Positions 1 through 12,360 of a stretch of 64,000 nucleotides of DNA are shown in pieces. Each line of letters opens with the position of its first letter. The first letter of the stretch is position 1. The translations under genes were made by a program, and so were the position numbers. This stretch comes from Cryptomeria japonica (lineage: Eukaryota > Streptophyta > Pinopsida > Cupressales > Cupressaceae): the NCBI RefSeq assembly GCF_030272615.1, contig NC_081409.1:201978449-202042448 (forward strand), given 5' to 3'. The notes beneath the pieces were generated by a model. That model had not been told where the DNA came from. It saw nothing but the letters and a program-made list of their open reading frames with translations, and did no database searches.

Positions 1-1110
1 TATGATGTGAACAAATGTTGTCAATCACCCATTTACCCTTCTCTTCTACTTTAGCAACCAAAGTTGTCTCCTCAACAAAGTAGCTAGTGGAATCAATAGG
101 TACATGTCTATCTTCTTTAATGGCAATAAACACAACTTCATCTCCTTCTAACTCATCATCTGTAACACCTTCATCTGCAACATAGTAACAGTTCTTCTGG
201 TTCCTAAACTTCTAGTTAGACTTATAAGGCTTATCATACTTTTTATGCTTCTCATATCTATCATTCCTATTGTACTTATCAAATTTATCATGTTTGTCAT
301 ACTTAACCATTCTCTCTGGACATCTAGAAGAAAAATGTCCTATTTTATTACAAGAAAAACATTTCAAGGGAAACTTTCCATCATACTTACTGCCACCTTT
401 AGGCAATCTCCAGGAAATCTATGCTTCAAGATCATTAAGTTCTATTTCTTGCTTTTCTATCTCTCTTCTTTCTCTTTCATATCTGGATATCCTACACTCA
501 TCAAGATTGTCTCAGACTTTCCATGTGATTCTCCAAATTTTCTCAGCTCAAATGCAGCAAGTTTCCCGACCAACATATCTCTTGTCACTATGGTCACACT
601 CTGAATCTCATCAATAGCAACAACCATATGTTTATAAGCAAGAGGCAAAGATCTCAACACCTTAGCAACAATCTAATTTTCCTCAATCATTCCACCAACA
701 TTTCTGATACCAAGGAAAAGTTCATTCACCTTAGCCATGTATGAATGTATGTTCTCATCATCTCTCATCTTCAATGTCTCATACTTTCCCTTCAAGCTCT
801 GCAACTTAGCAACTTTCACTTGACTATCACCTTCATACATGATCTCAAGATTTTCCCAGATCTCATCTGCGGTCTGAAGTCCCATAACATTTATCATTTG
901 AGAATCACTTGGGGCACTAAGCAATGCTTCCTTCTCTCTAATGTTAAATTTTGCTTCCTTAACCTCATCAAGAGTGGATGGTCCATTCTGAGGAACAACA
1001 TAGACATTCTTAGTAATCTTCCAATAATCCTCTCCAAGACATTTCAAGTGCACCTCCATCCGACTTTTCCATATAGTATAGTTACTTCCATCAAACCTCG
1101 GATTTTACTT
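1..1110 (-). pseudogene. copia gag-protease polyprotein, broken and partial
   Basis: Reading leftward from about 1107, the frame opens with the PRFDGSNYTIWK-type start of a copia gag (UBN2 family) and continues to 673. There a TAG interrupts it, and the same frame resumes to 457. After a frameshift the CCHC zinc knuckle appears (CFSCNKIGHFSSRCPE, about 300-360) with all four metal ligands present. Positions 1-200 encode the approach to the protease; the active-site region reads WVIDNICSHH where intact relatives have WVIDSGCSHHM, so the catalytic DSG is lost. Gag would form the particle and bind RNA; the protease would cut the polyprotein. The lost active site and the stops make this a dead copy. 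Confidence 0.85.
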
Positions 1111-1179
1111 CTTGAAAAGAATACTTTGACCCACCATCCTAGATCTCCTCAAGTGATTAAGCTTCTATCGGAGGATCTA

Positions 1180-1191
1180 GCTCTGATACCA
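1180..1191 (-). other. Primer-binding site, initiator Met tRNA type
   Basis: The minus strand reads TGGTATCAGAGC directly inside the LTR. This is the usual copia primer site matching the 3' end of initiator methionine tRNA, and it fixes the element's orientation as minus. Confidence 0.85.
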
Positions 1192-1193
1192 AT

Positions 1194-2448
1194 TGTTAGC
1201 AACAATCAAGAAGGAAGACTGAGAGGGGGGTGAATCAGTCTTCACTAAATGCAGAAAATTAAACTCCAAATCATAAATTGATAAATTGTAGCAATAAACA
1301 GATAAGCAAATTAACAACACAACACAACACACAACACCAAGATTTTTGACATGGAAAAATCGGTTAAGGGAAAAACCATAGTCGGAACCTACCCACAGTA
1401 AGATGATACTCTGTAGTAGTATGTGAAAATATTACAATGGGGAATGCACATGCATTCAAGCACACTGCCTAGAGATCACTGCTCAAAAGATATATGCCCA
1501 AAAGGATACAACCCTCGAGGAAGTCTCAATGACTTACAATATGAATCAAACTACAATCTGGAAGAAATAAACTGAAAGAATAGCATCTCCAAATGCCTAA
1601 TTACAATTCTGGTTAAGCATAGATGTTTGCTCTGGAACACTAATCTCACCACAAACTCAACACCAAAGGATAAATCTCATGCTCACACATTCACCTCTCT
1701 CTGATAATGCAAACACAATACCAACACCTAAGTTACATGAATATCTCACCTATATATACAAATCATCAACCTTGATAACAAGGTCGGCTAAACCCTTAAC
1801 CCTCAACTCATAATTACAAAAATTTCATTACACGATACAAAGATTGACCATCAGATGACCAATATAATGATTTACATTACATAGCATGGACCTAATTCAA
1901 ATTCCCAAACGATGACATCCACCGAAAATCATGCCAAGTTCAACCGCAACACATTACACCACTAGAAATACAACATAAGACAAAAATCAACACCTGTTCA
2001 TAGAAATCACCAAAGACTCACACACCGATCAATTGGGATTGCCAAAACAAATAGGAAATAACTAGGAAACACCAGCAAACATGTTAGAATCATCCAGAAC
2101 AGCTACGCCAACACCACTTTTCAAATCTTCATCAATCAACATCTAGAAGCTCAAGAACACAACCAATCAGCAACTGTCACGAGAAAAGATAACTTGCGGA
2201 GCACCTAAGCACGAACCATTTAAAATGAAGATTCACAAGATCATCCAAGACAATATCCCAAAGTCTCAGTACAAGATCTGATCATACCAGATGAAATACC
2301 AGATTCTGCAAAACAATGATCACCAAAACCAAACTTTAAAACCGGATCAGAAGATCTTCCCAAACTCACCAGAATAGATCATAGGAATATATTGACATCA
2401 ATGACAACAACATATCCTAGCAGCAAAAATGGTTGACTAAATCCAACA
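1194..2448 (-). repeat. 5' LTR of the copia element
   Basis: The LTR is 1255 bp with TG...CA ends. Its inner end touches the PBS with a two-base spacer. Close to that end the plus strand shows GAGGGGGGTGAATCAG, which recurs at the same place in the copia LTRs at 28204 and 33291. Only one LTR is in the window, so the boundary at 2448 rests on the terminal inverted TGTTRG and on the TG/CA rule. Confidence 0.8.
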
Positions 2449-2503
2449 ATCTCTAATACCATTGTCTTGATAAAAAAGCGCAAATCTTTCCAGAACCCTT
2501 TTA

Positions 2504-2804
2504 CACCCATGTTTCAAAGCTTTAGTTGCTTCTCATGAGGAACACAAAAAAGCACAACATGTTCTAATTTAGCATTTTGCGGATGGAAGTAAAGCATTTT
2601 TTTTTAAAACCCTAAGCACTCAAATATATTTTTGAAAGAATACGCATAAATTAATGACTGTTTGCAAAATCCAAATTAACATTTTGAAAAGAAAAAAAAA
2701 ACCTTTCGAACCCGATTTTTAAAATTCTAAAAAATAATTACACCCATATTTCAAAGCTTTAACTATTTCTCATAAGAAACACAAAAAAGCACAACACATT
2801 CTAA
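2504..2804. repeat. Direct repeat pair, 64 bp, spaced 237 bp
   Basis: The stretch 2504-2567 recurs at 2741-2804 with few changes: CACCCATRTTTCAAAGCTTT followed by a matching run ending at AAAAAAGCACAAC and TTCTAA. The sequence between the copies is AT-rich and non-coding. It sits just outside the copia LTR and may be an old tandem duplication whose middle has diverged. Confidence 0.75.
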
Positions 2805-4874
2805 ATAAAAATAAGAAATACAAAATCAAAACACAGTGCAAATAGAAGTAAGAAATAACTGACTTACACATGTGACAAACCTTCGAAATCTCCACTTCTC
2901 TGATTACCAATTTCAAATGAGAAAAAATATCACCCAAATTCCAGACAATATTGTTATTATATGCAACTTCCTTCAATTTTTTGTTTCATTGAGCAAATGA
3001 CAAAGAGAGTGCTCTACAACACAAACATTTGAAAACCCAGATGCAAATACCACATAGAAAATAACATCAACGGTAGCCATAAATGGCAATAAATTTAATT
3101 AGATGTCCTCATGATTTACAAGCGGGGGAAATTATGTATCGCATGGTATTTGCCTCGTGCATCACACTTGTAACTAAACATATTTGACTATTGCTTGCTT
3201 TTTTATTACTATCGGCTATCACCAAACAATTAATTTATTTCTTTGTACTCCAAAATGTGCTCAAAATGTGTGCAAACAAGCGTGGCAGGAAAATTGGTCG
3301 TCGGGGGGTCTGGTCGTGGACGCGAATTGCCTCAATCCGAACCCTCAAATGAAACTGCAAGCTAGGTTTCTCATTTTGGCCCGGTTAAAAATAATTACTT
3401 TCTTGACTGTTTAATCTAAGACTTTGGTTATAGTTAATTTTGGCTATATATTTATGTTTAAAATTAGATACTATGGTTATTCTTATGCTTATGGTTTTTG
3501 TATAGGCCTTTACTGATTAAAAAAAAACGTGACAGGAAAATTTAGAAAATACTCACAAACTGTCAAAAACATGTATCATAAAATGTGGCCGAAAAATATT
3601 TTAGCAAGAGTGACAATTTTCCGATAACAAAAACCTATCAACTTAAATATCTATTAATGATAATAGACCAAAAAAGAAGAAGAAAAAGAAAAAGATCTTG
3701 AGTGCATGTTAATTGTGAAATCTTCCACACAATATCATATTCAACATACAACTATTTTTTACAATAACAATTTTTTTTAATTTTTAATATTTTTTACATT
3801 TATACTTTAATTTCAACACACATTTCTCCGTGCACCATGGAAAGAGCCACTTTATTTGTTGAAAGTTACATTTAATGGTTTTAATTATTCATGATAAGAA
3901 AAGTTGGTCATATAAAATAGGAAATGATGTATATATTTGGACATTGTCTTTTCTAAGTTTCGCATTCCTTTGATTTGCATGCCTATTTCTATTTCTTCGG
4001 CCAACGTTCCTCCATGAAAATTCATTAGTCTTCCTTAATCATTTCTTTGCTTTATTATTTGGATTCCTTTGTTCATCCTTTTTGTTTTATTTTCTTATTT
4101 GGAATTTATTTTTTTAATTTCTTTTTTGTGATTTCTTATTTATGCTTTTTACATTTGTATTTTAATGTTTTTGGAAAGCAAGATGCATAAATAACAATAA
4201 ATTCATTTAAGTAACACAAATAGGGTCTAACAGGGTAATCATCAGATTTGCACCATATATCAATAGGGTCCAGGGTGACATCACAAACTTTTTTCATCTT
4301 TCTATATAAATTTATAATTGTCTCTTCATAGATATATACTTAATCTTACTATTTTAATTTTCTTTCCATTAAAATTTTATTAGTTTTATTTTGATTTTTT
4401 AAATATATAACTTTCTACTCATATTTTTTTGTGATCATCAAGTAATAATTTAATTTCATATTCCTTCTGAATAAAGATAGATAGTGATTCAAATTAATCT
4501 CATTTTAACTCTAAATAAATATATCTCACATTTTTCATTTAATTAATTTAAATTAATTTTTTTTAAATTATTTTTGTTGACTGAAGAAGGTCATAATTAT
4601 TCATCCATTCTAACCTCTGTATTCTTATGATATAAGAACTTTGCACTCAACAAGACTTGATTTCTGATAGTTTGATTAAGAACCTTTTAACAGTAGAACT
4701 AAAGCTCATTGACAAAAGAGTTACTACCCAGATACTTAGTTATAAACAGTTCAATCATACACAGAAACAACAAAAAAAAATCGAAATCTGATATAGTATT
4801 TGAAAGTTAAAAATACCCAAAATTAGCTATCTCCCTATCCTTCTAGTGGGTCAATTGAAAGACTAGGGGTAGAA
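2805..4874. other. Intergenic DNA, no gene recognised
   Basis: AT-rich sequence with frequent T runs and no long reading frame of convincing composition. A short GC-richer patch near 3270-3370 carries a 76-codon frame (3184-3414) with no recognisable family and was not called. The right part is the upstream region of the aspartic protease gene. Confidence 0.6.
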
Positions 4875-4882
4875 TATAAAAT
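4875..4882 (+). promoter_or_regulatory. Candidate TATA box of the aspartic protease gene
   Basis: TATAAAAT lies about 190 bp upstream of the chosen ATG, followed by sequence with no upstream in-frame ATG-led frame of note. Start of transcription would be near 4905-4910. The position fits a plant core promoter, but no transcript evidence is available. Confidence 0.45.
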
Positions 4883-5066
4883 TGTTTACCCCCTTTCCAA
4901 ATGAAAGGGAATACAACCGTAGAAACATAAACGCGAGTAGTATTGCATTAAGGAAGCTTCGTGCAATACAGAACATCCTCAACCGTGAACAAGCATTCTA
5001 CTTATTGCTGTTTTGTCTCTTCGTCTGCTGAGAATAAGTGTTGTAAAATTGAGAGAGATCTGGCTG

Positions 5067-8000
5067 ATGGGGAATATGGAAATGAGAGTCATAAAAAGGC
5101 TCTTTTTTCTGCTGGCTGTCGTGTCTTTAGGAGAAGCAGATGTATACCCTATTTATCCCAAGAATGAACAATCCCAGATTTCCTCAGTAGTTGAACAAGA
5201 CATCCAGAGAATTGGCAGGAAATTTCAAGCAGCTGTAAAGACTACTGTATTTAAAGTGGAAGGCAATGTTTTTCCAGATGGGTAAGGAAAAAGATCAAAC
5301 TTTCAAAAATTTATTCTCATTCTGGATTCCAAACTTAAAGCTCATGAATATGCAAACTGAATTGCAGGATTTACTACATGATTGCATATATTGGTAGTCC
5401 CCCCAAGGAATATTATTTAGATATAGACACTGGCAGTGACTTAACATGGCTTCAGTGTGATGCCCCCTGCCGAAGTTGTGGCAAGGTAAATAACTATCAC
5501 GACCCATATGTATTTTTGTATACAATTTCAGAAACGCCACATGTATTCTATGACTAATTTAACAAGTTTGGGCTCTTCGGATGCTCATTGGCATCGGTAT
5601 AGCCATGATTTCTTGTAGCAGTCCATGGTGGGTATAAACGTTATTTATGTTTTTCAGTTTCTGATTCAAATGGTTACTTTCGTTTTCTACAGACACCCCA
5701 TCAATGGTACAAACCACGATCACGCTCAGGGGTATCATGCACGCATCCTCTGTGTGAACCTGTGCAGAAAGCGAGTCATAAAAAATATGAATGTAAGAGT
5801 TCTTCGGAGCAGTGTGATTATGATATTAGATATGCTGATAAAGGGTCCTCGTTGGGAATTCTTATTAGGGACAGCTTCACGGTAAGACTCACCAATGGCA
5901 CCATCGTCAGGACTGATTCTGTATTTGGGTATGACTTTTTCCTTTCTTTTTCCTCTCATTTGCTAAAAGTGCCAAAACTTGAGAAAGATCATGAATTAGA
6001 GAAGCTAATAAGCCCAGAGACAATGTTCTTAAGCATCTAAGGGACTAAGATATATTAAATGTATAGGACTCTGGCCATTCACAACTTCATGTGAATCTTG
6101 GCGTTTTCCTTTATTGTTATGGAAAAGAATTTGAGGGTATCAGTGACTTTCATTTTTCCTGTGACAGGTGTGGATATCACCAATATGGGTCTTTGGAAGG
6201 GAAGCAAGCTACAGATGGTGTTTTGGGTCTGAGCAGTGGAATAGCAAGCCTTCCATCTCAATGGGAAAAGCAAGGCCTCATCAAGAATGTCATAGGTCTC
6301 TGTATTGCTGGAGGAGGGAAAAGGGGGGGATATATGTTCTTTGGTGATGATCATGTTCCTACCTCGTCCATGACCTGGGTTCCTCTGCTTCGCGGGCCAA
6401 AATTGTAAGTTGATTAAAGAACCTCACACTTTTTCTCTCTCATTTCTTGAATTGAAAGGTCAAAGTCTGTTTGTTAGGATATTCTTTAGCTGATTCCTAA
6501 AAGAGAGGTCATAAGTTCAAATTTCAAACGGGGATAAGTTTTGTACATCTTGTTTGTAGCACACTCAGGTGTCTCCTGCAAGGAATACAGGGTAGTCCCA
6601 TATTACTATAAGCCATCTGTAAATGTAGACCCACATACAGATGGTCCAGTATCATGAACTATAAAATAATCTTTCTTTCTTTGTTTCTATATAAAATTCT
6701 GAGAAGGCAAAAGTTTCATCAAAGTATTGGAACTTAATCTTTATATGGCTAAAGTTCATTATCATTATCTATCACAAGGACTATTTTTTGTTCAATAGAA
6801 ATCATCTCTCACTCTGCCATTATTCTTTGACACTCTAGTTTGTCAGATTCTTCTGCCTTTGAATTCTTTGGCTTCACATTTTGTGACACCTTAGCTGCCA
6901 GTATTCTTTGACACTGTAGTTTGTCAGATTCTTCTGCCTTTGAATTCTTTGGCTTCACATTTTGTGACATCTTAGCTGATAGAGACTAGGAATTGAATTA
7001 GGCTATTCTTACCTGGAACTACTTATGTGGACAGAACTGAATTCTTCAGATAAGATGTCTTAATCATTATTTAGACCTTATTCTCCTGAACTGGATCATT
7101 TGTTCGGTTTGTTTAGACTTTGGAATGTTTACAATATCTGGCTCCAACTGTTTTTACCAATCACTTGTCCGAATCTGATTCACCTTTCTCCTAATATCTG
7201 TCTATTCAAGAGAGAGCCCTAATTCACAGCCTCATCTTTTGATACACCTACTACATTCAGCTTTGAAGTTTATCTCCCGGTTATAATTATAACTGGCATT
7301 CAGTGAAAATTATTTACACATGGCAACAGCAAGTATAAACACCAAGCTTTCCCTTCTCTGATGCTAGAAGCAACATGGTCAAGGATTTCATGACTATCAT
7401 AAAGATGCACAATTATTTTAATCCATGGTTACCAAATATGGAAATGGATTGGTTTGGATCAAATCAATACGTCATGAATATAAAGCAAGTGTAAAGTTTG
7501 CTGCAGACTCTCTTCTCTATAATCCTCCTTCCTCTTTGGTTGCATTCTTGTCCTGCCATTTAAGAATACAATTTTTTTTCCTGTCCTGATTCAAAAATGT
7601 TTTTCTTTCAATAGAAACAGCTTACAGGTCTCATATGTCATGATAACACAAAGTTTAGGTTTCAACTTATGCGTTAAGATATTTACATAAAATATCCATC
7701 CCTAGAAGGAAGCTAAAGCCTAAAACACAGCCCTAAGTACATTGTCTGTCCTTCTGATACACCTCATTCATAGAAACAAAATGTTTCTTGTTTTAACTTC
7801 TGACAAATTTAAATTGCATGCTTTGACATTCTTCTAAAAAAATTTAAACAGAGATGGAAAAAAAGAAAACATCAATCTCAAACATAAATGTTAATAGCTT
7901 TGACCCCTAAATTTGGAGGTTGGTTTCTGTCATCTTTAAATCAGTTTATTTTGCCATCCTCTATCTTGTTGGTATCAACTGTTAATATATTTAAAGGAGG

Positions 8001-9172
8001 GCAAACCTGATAACCTCTAATATTCTAATTTTATGTAAAATGGAAATTCTTGAACCCTTACTTATCTAAGAAAATCTATGAGCATCCAGTCACAAATCGT
8101 TCTTTACTTATCAGGAGATACTACCATGTGGGACCTGCACAAATGATCTATGGCGGAAAACCTCTTGCAAAGGACGGTGATGAAAAAAGTCTAGGAGGCA
8201 TAATATTCGACAGTGGCAGCACATATACATACTTCACAAAAAAAGCTTATGGCGCTCTTGTCTCTGCAGTAAGTGTTTAGAAATAGCCTTAACCTTATGT
8301 CATTTTGTTTCTATTTCTGACAATGCAAGGTTGATACAGATCAAAGAAAGCTTAGGAGATCAATTGGTACAAGATTCATCAGATATAACCCTGCCAGTCT
8401 GTTGGCGAGGGGAAAAGCGATTCAGGTTGGAGGGATTTGTTCGTTTGTTCATATTTCGCACAGTGAGAATATATTTTTATGAATCGTACTTGAGAATTCT
8501 CATTTAACACGGATTATATATTCGAGCAAGATCCTATCATCTAATTCTTGTGAGCTTACCAGATCCATTGCAGATGTAACATTATACTTCAAACCATTAA
8601 CATTCAACTTCGAAGAAGCAAATCTCGAAATCACTCCTGAGGGCTATTTGATAATCAATGTAAGGATGCAGGAACTTTAACACCATACAAATTCCATTCC
8701 TTAAAATTTATTATAACAAGGTGACTTCTGTCAAGACACAATACCTCAATCTATTTATTGTTCAATATTTTATGAATTCTCCACTAATAAAACATTTTGA
8801 CCACCCATCACATATAAGCAGACTAAAGGCAATGTCTGTTTAGGGATACTTGATGGCACCGATATTAGTCCCTACAATGTCATTGGAGGTAATTGGAATT
8901 GCATATGATATATGTAGTTTTACTTCTTCTAGTTGTGTTTTTTGAAGCTGTTATTCCTTGTTCATAAATTTCCATGTGCCAGATGCCAGTAAGGCTTTTA
9001 TCTTGAGCATTAATTCAATCTTCTTAATAGTCATCTGAATGATGTATTTGGTTTTACAGACATATCTTTGCAGGGTTATCTTGTGGTTCATGACAATGTC
9101 AACCACCAGATTGGCTGGACTCGCAGGGCTTGCATGAAGTTTTCCAAGTTCTGTATCTTATACTTTTCCTGA
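5067..9172 (+). CDS. Aspartic protease, nucellin/ASP1-like, complete nine-exon gene
   Basis: A secreted or vacuolar pepsin-like (A1) endopeptidase of the plant nucellin/ASP1 group. Exons by splice signals and phase: 5067-5281, 5368-5485, 5693-5928, 6168-6404, 8115-8268, 8340-8425, 8563-8659, 8822-8888, 9060-9172; all introns are GT-AG and the sum is 1323 nt, giving 440 residues, the usual family length. Residues 1-28 or so form a signal peptide (hydrophobic FFLLAVVSL). The first catalytic motif DTGSD is in exon 2 (about residue 93), followed by the Cys-rich nucellin-type stretch (CDAPCRSC) and CDYDIRYADK. The second catalytic motif DSGST is in exon 5. The conserved NVCLGILDG and IGWTR blocks are in exons 8 and 9. 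ATG codons at 5067, 5076 and 5082 are possible starts; the first was chosen. No lesion is seen. The substrate is unknown. Confidence 0.9.
6821..6982. repeat. Tandem duplication, 81 bp x 2, in intron 4 of the protease gene
   Basis: TATTCTTTGACACT begins at 6821 and again at 6902; the two 81-bp units differ at about four positions. They lie in the 1710-bp fourth intron (6405-8114), whose remaining sequence is AT-rich and shows no gene. Confidence 0.85.
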
Positions 9173-9976
9173 TGATAACTCTGCAGTATATAGAATGAAG
9201 TGTATACTTTTATGCTCATCTGAATTTGCCATAAAAATTTTTGTGTGAACTGACCACTGTTATATTATATTTTTATTAGTAAATCAACCATTTGTCCATT
9301 TACTTCAACAATTTTGCTTCAAACTATATTATATCTTCTTCCTTTTATGCCTTTCTTAAAAATACTATACCCTTTGATAAAAACATTTCAGGGAAGACAT
9401 GCATCAGTATTGCTCACATCCATGGCATTATGTAGATTATATTGGAGGGCTTGAGTACATTGTCTGACTCCTAGATCTTTTTACCCTGTAGATTCTGTTT
9501 GCCTAATTAACTCCAATTCTAAATAACTTGAGATACAGAACAATTTTTTTTGAGTAGCAATTAAAAAATATTGAGTTTGTACAGGAATAGGTATCCAAAG
9601 GAAACAATTCCTTTGTTGTTCTCAAAGTAATGGATTAAGATATTAACAACTTTTCACCAAGTAAAATCCATTGCTCCTTAACTACTTATGTATCCTTGTG
9701 GGCTAAGCCTACATTTATAAGCTACCAGCAAAATCAACCCACTCTTCAAACTAGAAGATTGTGACTGGTTTCTTGGCACAAATGTTAGCATCTAGCAAGG
9801 CTTTCAGGTTCTTTCTAGATATGCGGATTGTGATTTTAAACACACTCTTCAATCCACATACAGATTGATATCCTTGCTACAGAGTAACACTGGCTCTGAG
9901 ACCATGCTGAACATTGGAATTTTTCTTACTACTTGAACAGGCCATAATGAGCAAGTGATTTTACATACTCCAAATG

Positions 9977-10690
9977 CAGTGATGAACAACAGCTTTACCC
10001 AGTATAAAGAATGCAACTGAGACAACCAAATAGATGGGACATTTAAGGAAAATCCAAGAGCCTATAGAAAGCAAGTTAGAGAGATTGTCGCATTTGAGAC
10101 AGCCTTAAATGTAAAGAGATTTATTTTAAATGGATGTTGATTGAATGTGTGCATCATTATGCATCAAATGTGGCCATTGTTAACCCTGTGGATTTGGTTA
10201 TTTGTAACAGGTCTGGCCGGCTGCAGGCTTTAGAAGATCCCCAACAATTACCGGCTCAAGATCTTGGGAGTGGCGTTTGCCCTCGCACATACTACTTTGT
10301 TCCAGACACCTGGCAAAGGGCACAAATAATTGCCAGTGATGAACAAGAGCTTTAACTAGTGTAAAGAATGCAACTGAAACAACCAAATAGATGGGACATT
10401 TAAGGAAACCCAAGAGCCTATAGAAAGCAAGTTATAGACATTTGAGACTGCCTCGAATGTAAAGAGTTTTATTCGTAGTGGATGCTGATTGAATCTATGG
10501 ATCTTTATACATCAAATGTGGCCATTGTTAACCCTGTGGATTTGGTTGGTTGTAACAGGTCAGGCCGCCGGGTGCAGGCTTTAGAAGATCCCCAACAATT
10601 ACCGGCTCAAGATCTTGGGAATGGTGTTTGCCCTTACACTTTCTACTTTGTACACCTGGCAAAGGGCACAAATAATTGCCATTGTGGTCA
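9977..10690. repeat. Tandem duplication of ~355 bp downstream of the protease gene
   Basis: GATGAAC..AAAGAATGCAACTGA at 9981 and 10338 and TGATTGAATSTRTG at 10137 and 10485 mark two head-to-tail copies, offset 357 and 348 bp because of small indels. Each copy holds a frame of about 72 codons with a shared core (NVAIVNPVDLV, QALEDPQQLPAQDLG). The frames diverge by indels rather than staying in phase, so coding is doubtful. No protein family was recognised. Confidence 0.75.
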
Positions 10691-10699
10691 ACTATACTG

Positions 10700-11523
10700 A
10701 ATGGCAGCAGCAGGAGAATGGAACTATTTCATAATAGTCCATAATTTCTTGCTGAGCTTCCTTATTAGCTGGTTATTTTTTATGATCTATATATGTTTGA
10801 AAGCCTTGACTAAGATAAAGTTTATTCTCCTTCATGAAGCTGCAAAAACTGATGTTTGATCGCATCTAAGTGTCTGCTGTATCTACCACCATCTCCTTGA
10901 CCAATATTCAGCTGTGAACATGGAGGGTTGAAGCTAATAATTTCTATAAATGACTTTTTGAGTTATTATACTTATCATCCATATTGTTGTCATGTTTAGT
11001 GAGCTGGCTGGATCGACTGGGTGTGCATTTCCTTGATATGTTGTTGCATGGATGGTAGGAATAATTTTTGCATTTTGACTTTGTATTGTGAGCTGGTTGG
11101 ACCAGCTGTTAGACATGGTTTGATGGCTTAATCTTTCTTTTCTGTGCAGTCATTCCTTTGGACTGTTGTTTATTTTTCTTGTTATAATTTTTTTTTGCTT
11201 TGATCAATAAAAAAGAAAAATTTAAGATTTATTATATTTTCACATGTATGTGTTGTGTTGAGCTTGTTTTACTTTATGTACATGATGTTAGATCATTTGT
11301 TCTATATATTATGTTGTATTCATTAAAATGTTATGTGTATAGATATTTATTTTTTATTATATCATTACATATGATCTAGAGTAATGTCTTTTTGTGTCTA
11401 TTGGTTTATCCTTTTAATAATCATTTGTGAGGGAGTTTTAGGGAGTTGTCCTCATGTTCCCATGATAACAATAGATTTTTTAATTTTTATACTAAAGAAA
11501 TTGTCTCACATTGAAAAGCAAAT
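10700..11523. other. Intergenic DNA, no gene recognised
   Basis: AT-rich, with T runs and a short A-rich stretch near 11205-11220 that could be the tail of an old retroposon. No supported gene. Confidence 0.5.
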
Positions 11524-12360
11524 TTAAGAATAGATAAGTAAAAAAGCATCGATAGTGATCATCCTTACCAAAGCTAGGTCCTCTTGAATGCTTGGCTTCA
11601 ACCCCTTTATATAATGGGATACCTTCTCCTTATTGGGCTCAAAATGGACTATTTTGATCAATACCCTGTAGAACTCTTTTGTGGATTCTTTGAGAGACTT
11701 GCGTACTTTCTTCAACAACTCTTAACTCATAATCAACAAGAATGAGTTGTCTCTTCAAATTTTCCACCATCCAATACCATATTGTTATATTTTACTTTTC
11801 TCTTTAATTTCTTTCTAGTTGTACTTCCTTCTACCAAATACTAACAAGACCCTTCAACTTGGTATTTGCAAATTTGACCTTCTCAAGATCATCTATTTCC
11901 TCAAACTTCAAGTATTCCTCCATATCATTGATCCAAACAATCAACTCTTCTACCAGGTTAAGTTTTCTACAAAATGTGGAAACTTCAACCATTGGCATGT
12001 TTCCAATCTTGAAGATGGCCTTTACCAATCTAACTTGCTCTAGATCTCCAAGTGCATCTTGCTCTTCTTCAAAATGTCCTTCATCTTCATCTTCACTTTC
12101 ATCTCTTCCACTTGGCTCAAACTATCTACATAGTTCCTCGTGTCTTTGTAGGGCTCTAAAATACTCTTCTATTAAAACAATATTTATTCAACCACCATGG
12201 TTTCTTTGTAGAGGCATTTTGATCACTTTTCTCACAAATCCCCAACCACAAGTCTTGGTACAAACTGTCTCACATTCAACAATCTACTTACACACTCTAA
12301 TACCACTTAATGAAGGGCTTCTCCACCTAGCACTAAAAATAGCACAAAAATAGATATTAA
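11524..12360 (-). pseudogene. Gypsy-type gag remnant with PBS and possible LTR start
   Basis: On minus, 12028-11831 encodes a retrotransposon gag N-terminal block (ELIVWINDMEEYLKFEEI, DLEKVKFANTKLKG) and 11718-11524 a second gag block (TKEFYRVLIKI, EKVSHYIKGLKPSIQEDL) in the family's usual order. The two are out of frame or separated by stops. At 12294-12305 the minus strand reads TGGTATTAGAGT, a degenerate initiator-Met PBS, so an LTR should begin just right of 12305; I could not place its far end. Protease and pol are absent to the left. Old, dead copy. Confidence 0.7.

Larger units (their letters stand above)
1..2448 (-). mobile_element. Ty1/copia retrotransposon, 5' portion (LTR, PBS, gag, start of protease)
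   Basis: The element reads on the minus strand and runs off the left edge of the window. From right to left it shows a 5' LTR (1194-2448, ends TGTTAG/CCAACA on the plus strand), a two-base spacer, a primer-binding site complementary to initiator Met tRNA (TGGTATCAGAGC on minus, 1180-1191), a gag frame and the start of the protease. The second LTR and the rest of pol lie outside the window, so the target-site duplication cannot be checked. The gag frame has a stop and a frameshift, so this copy is decayed. Confidence 0.88.

Noticed and set aside
10134-10700. Two short frames of about 72 codons as genes
   Set aside because: They are copies of a tandem repeat and diverge by frame-breaking indels, so no coding constraint is visible.
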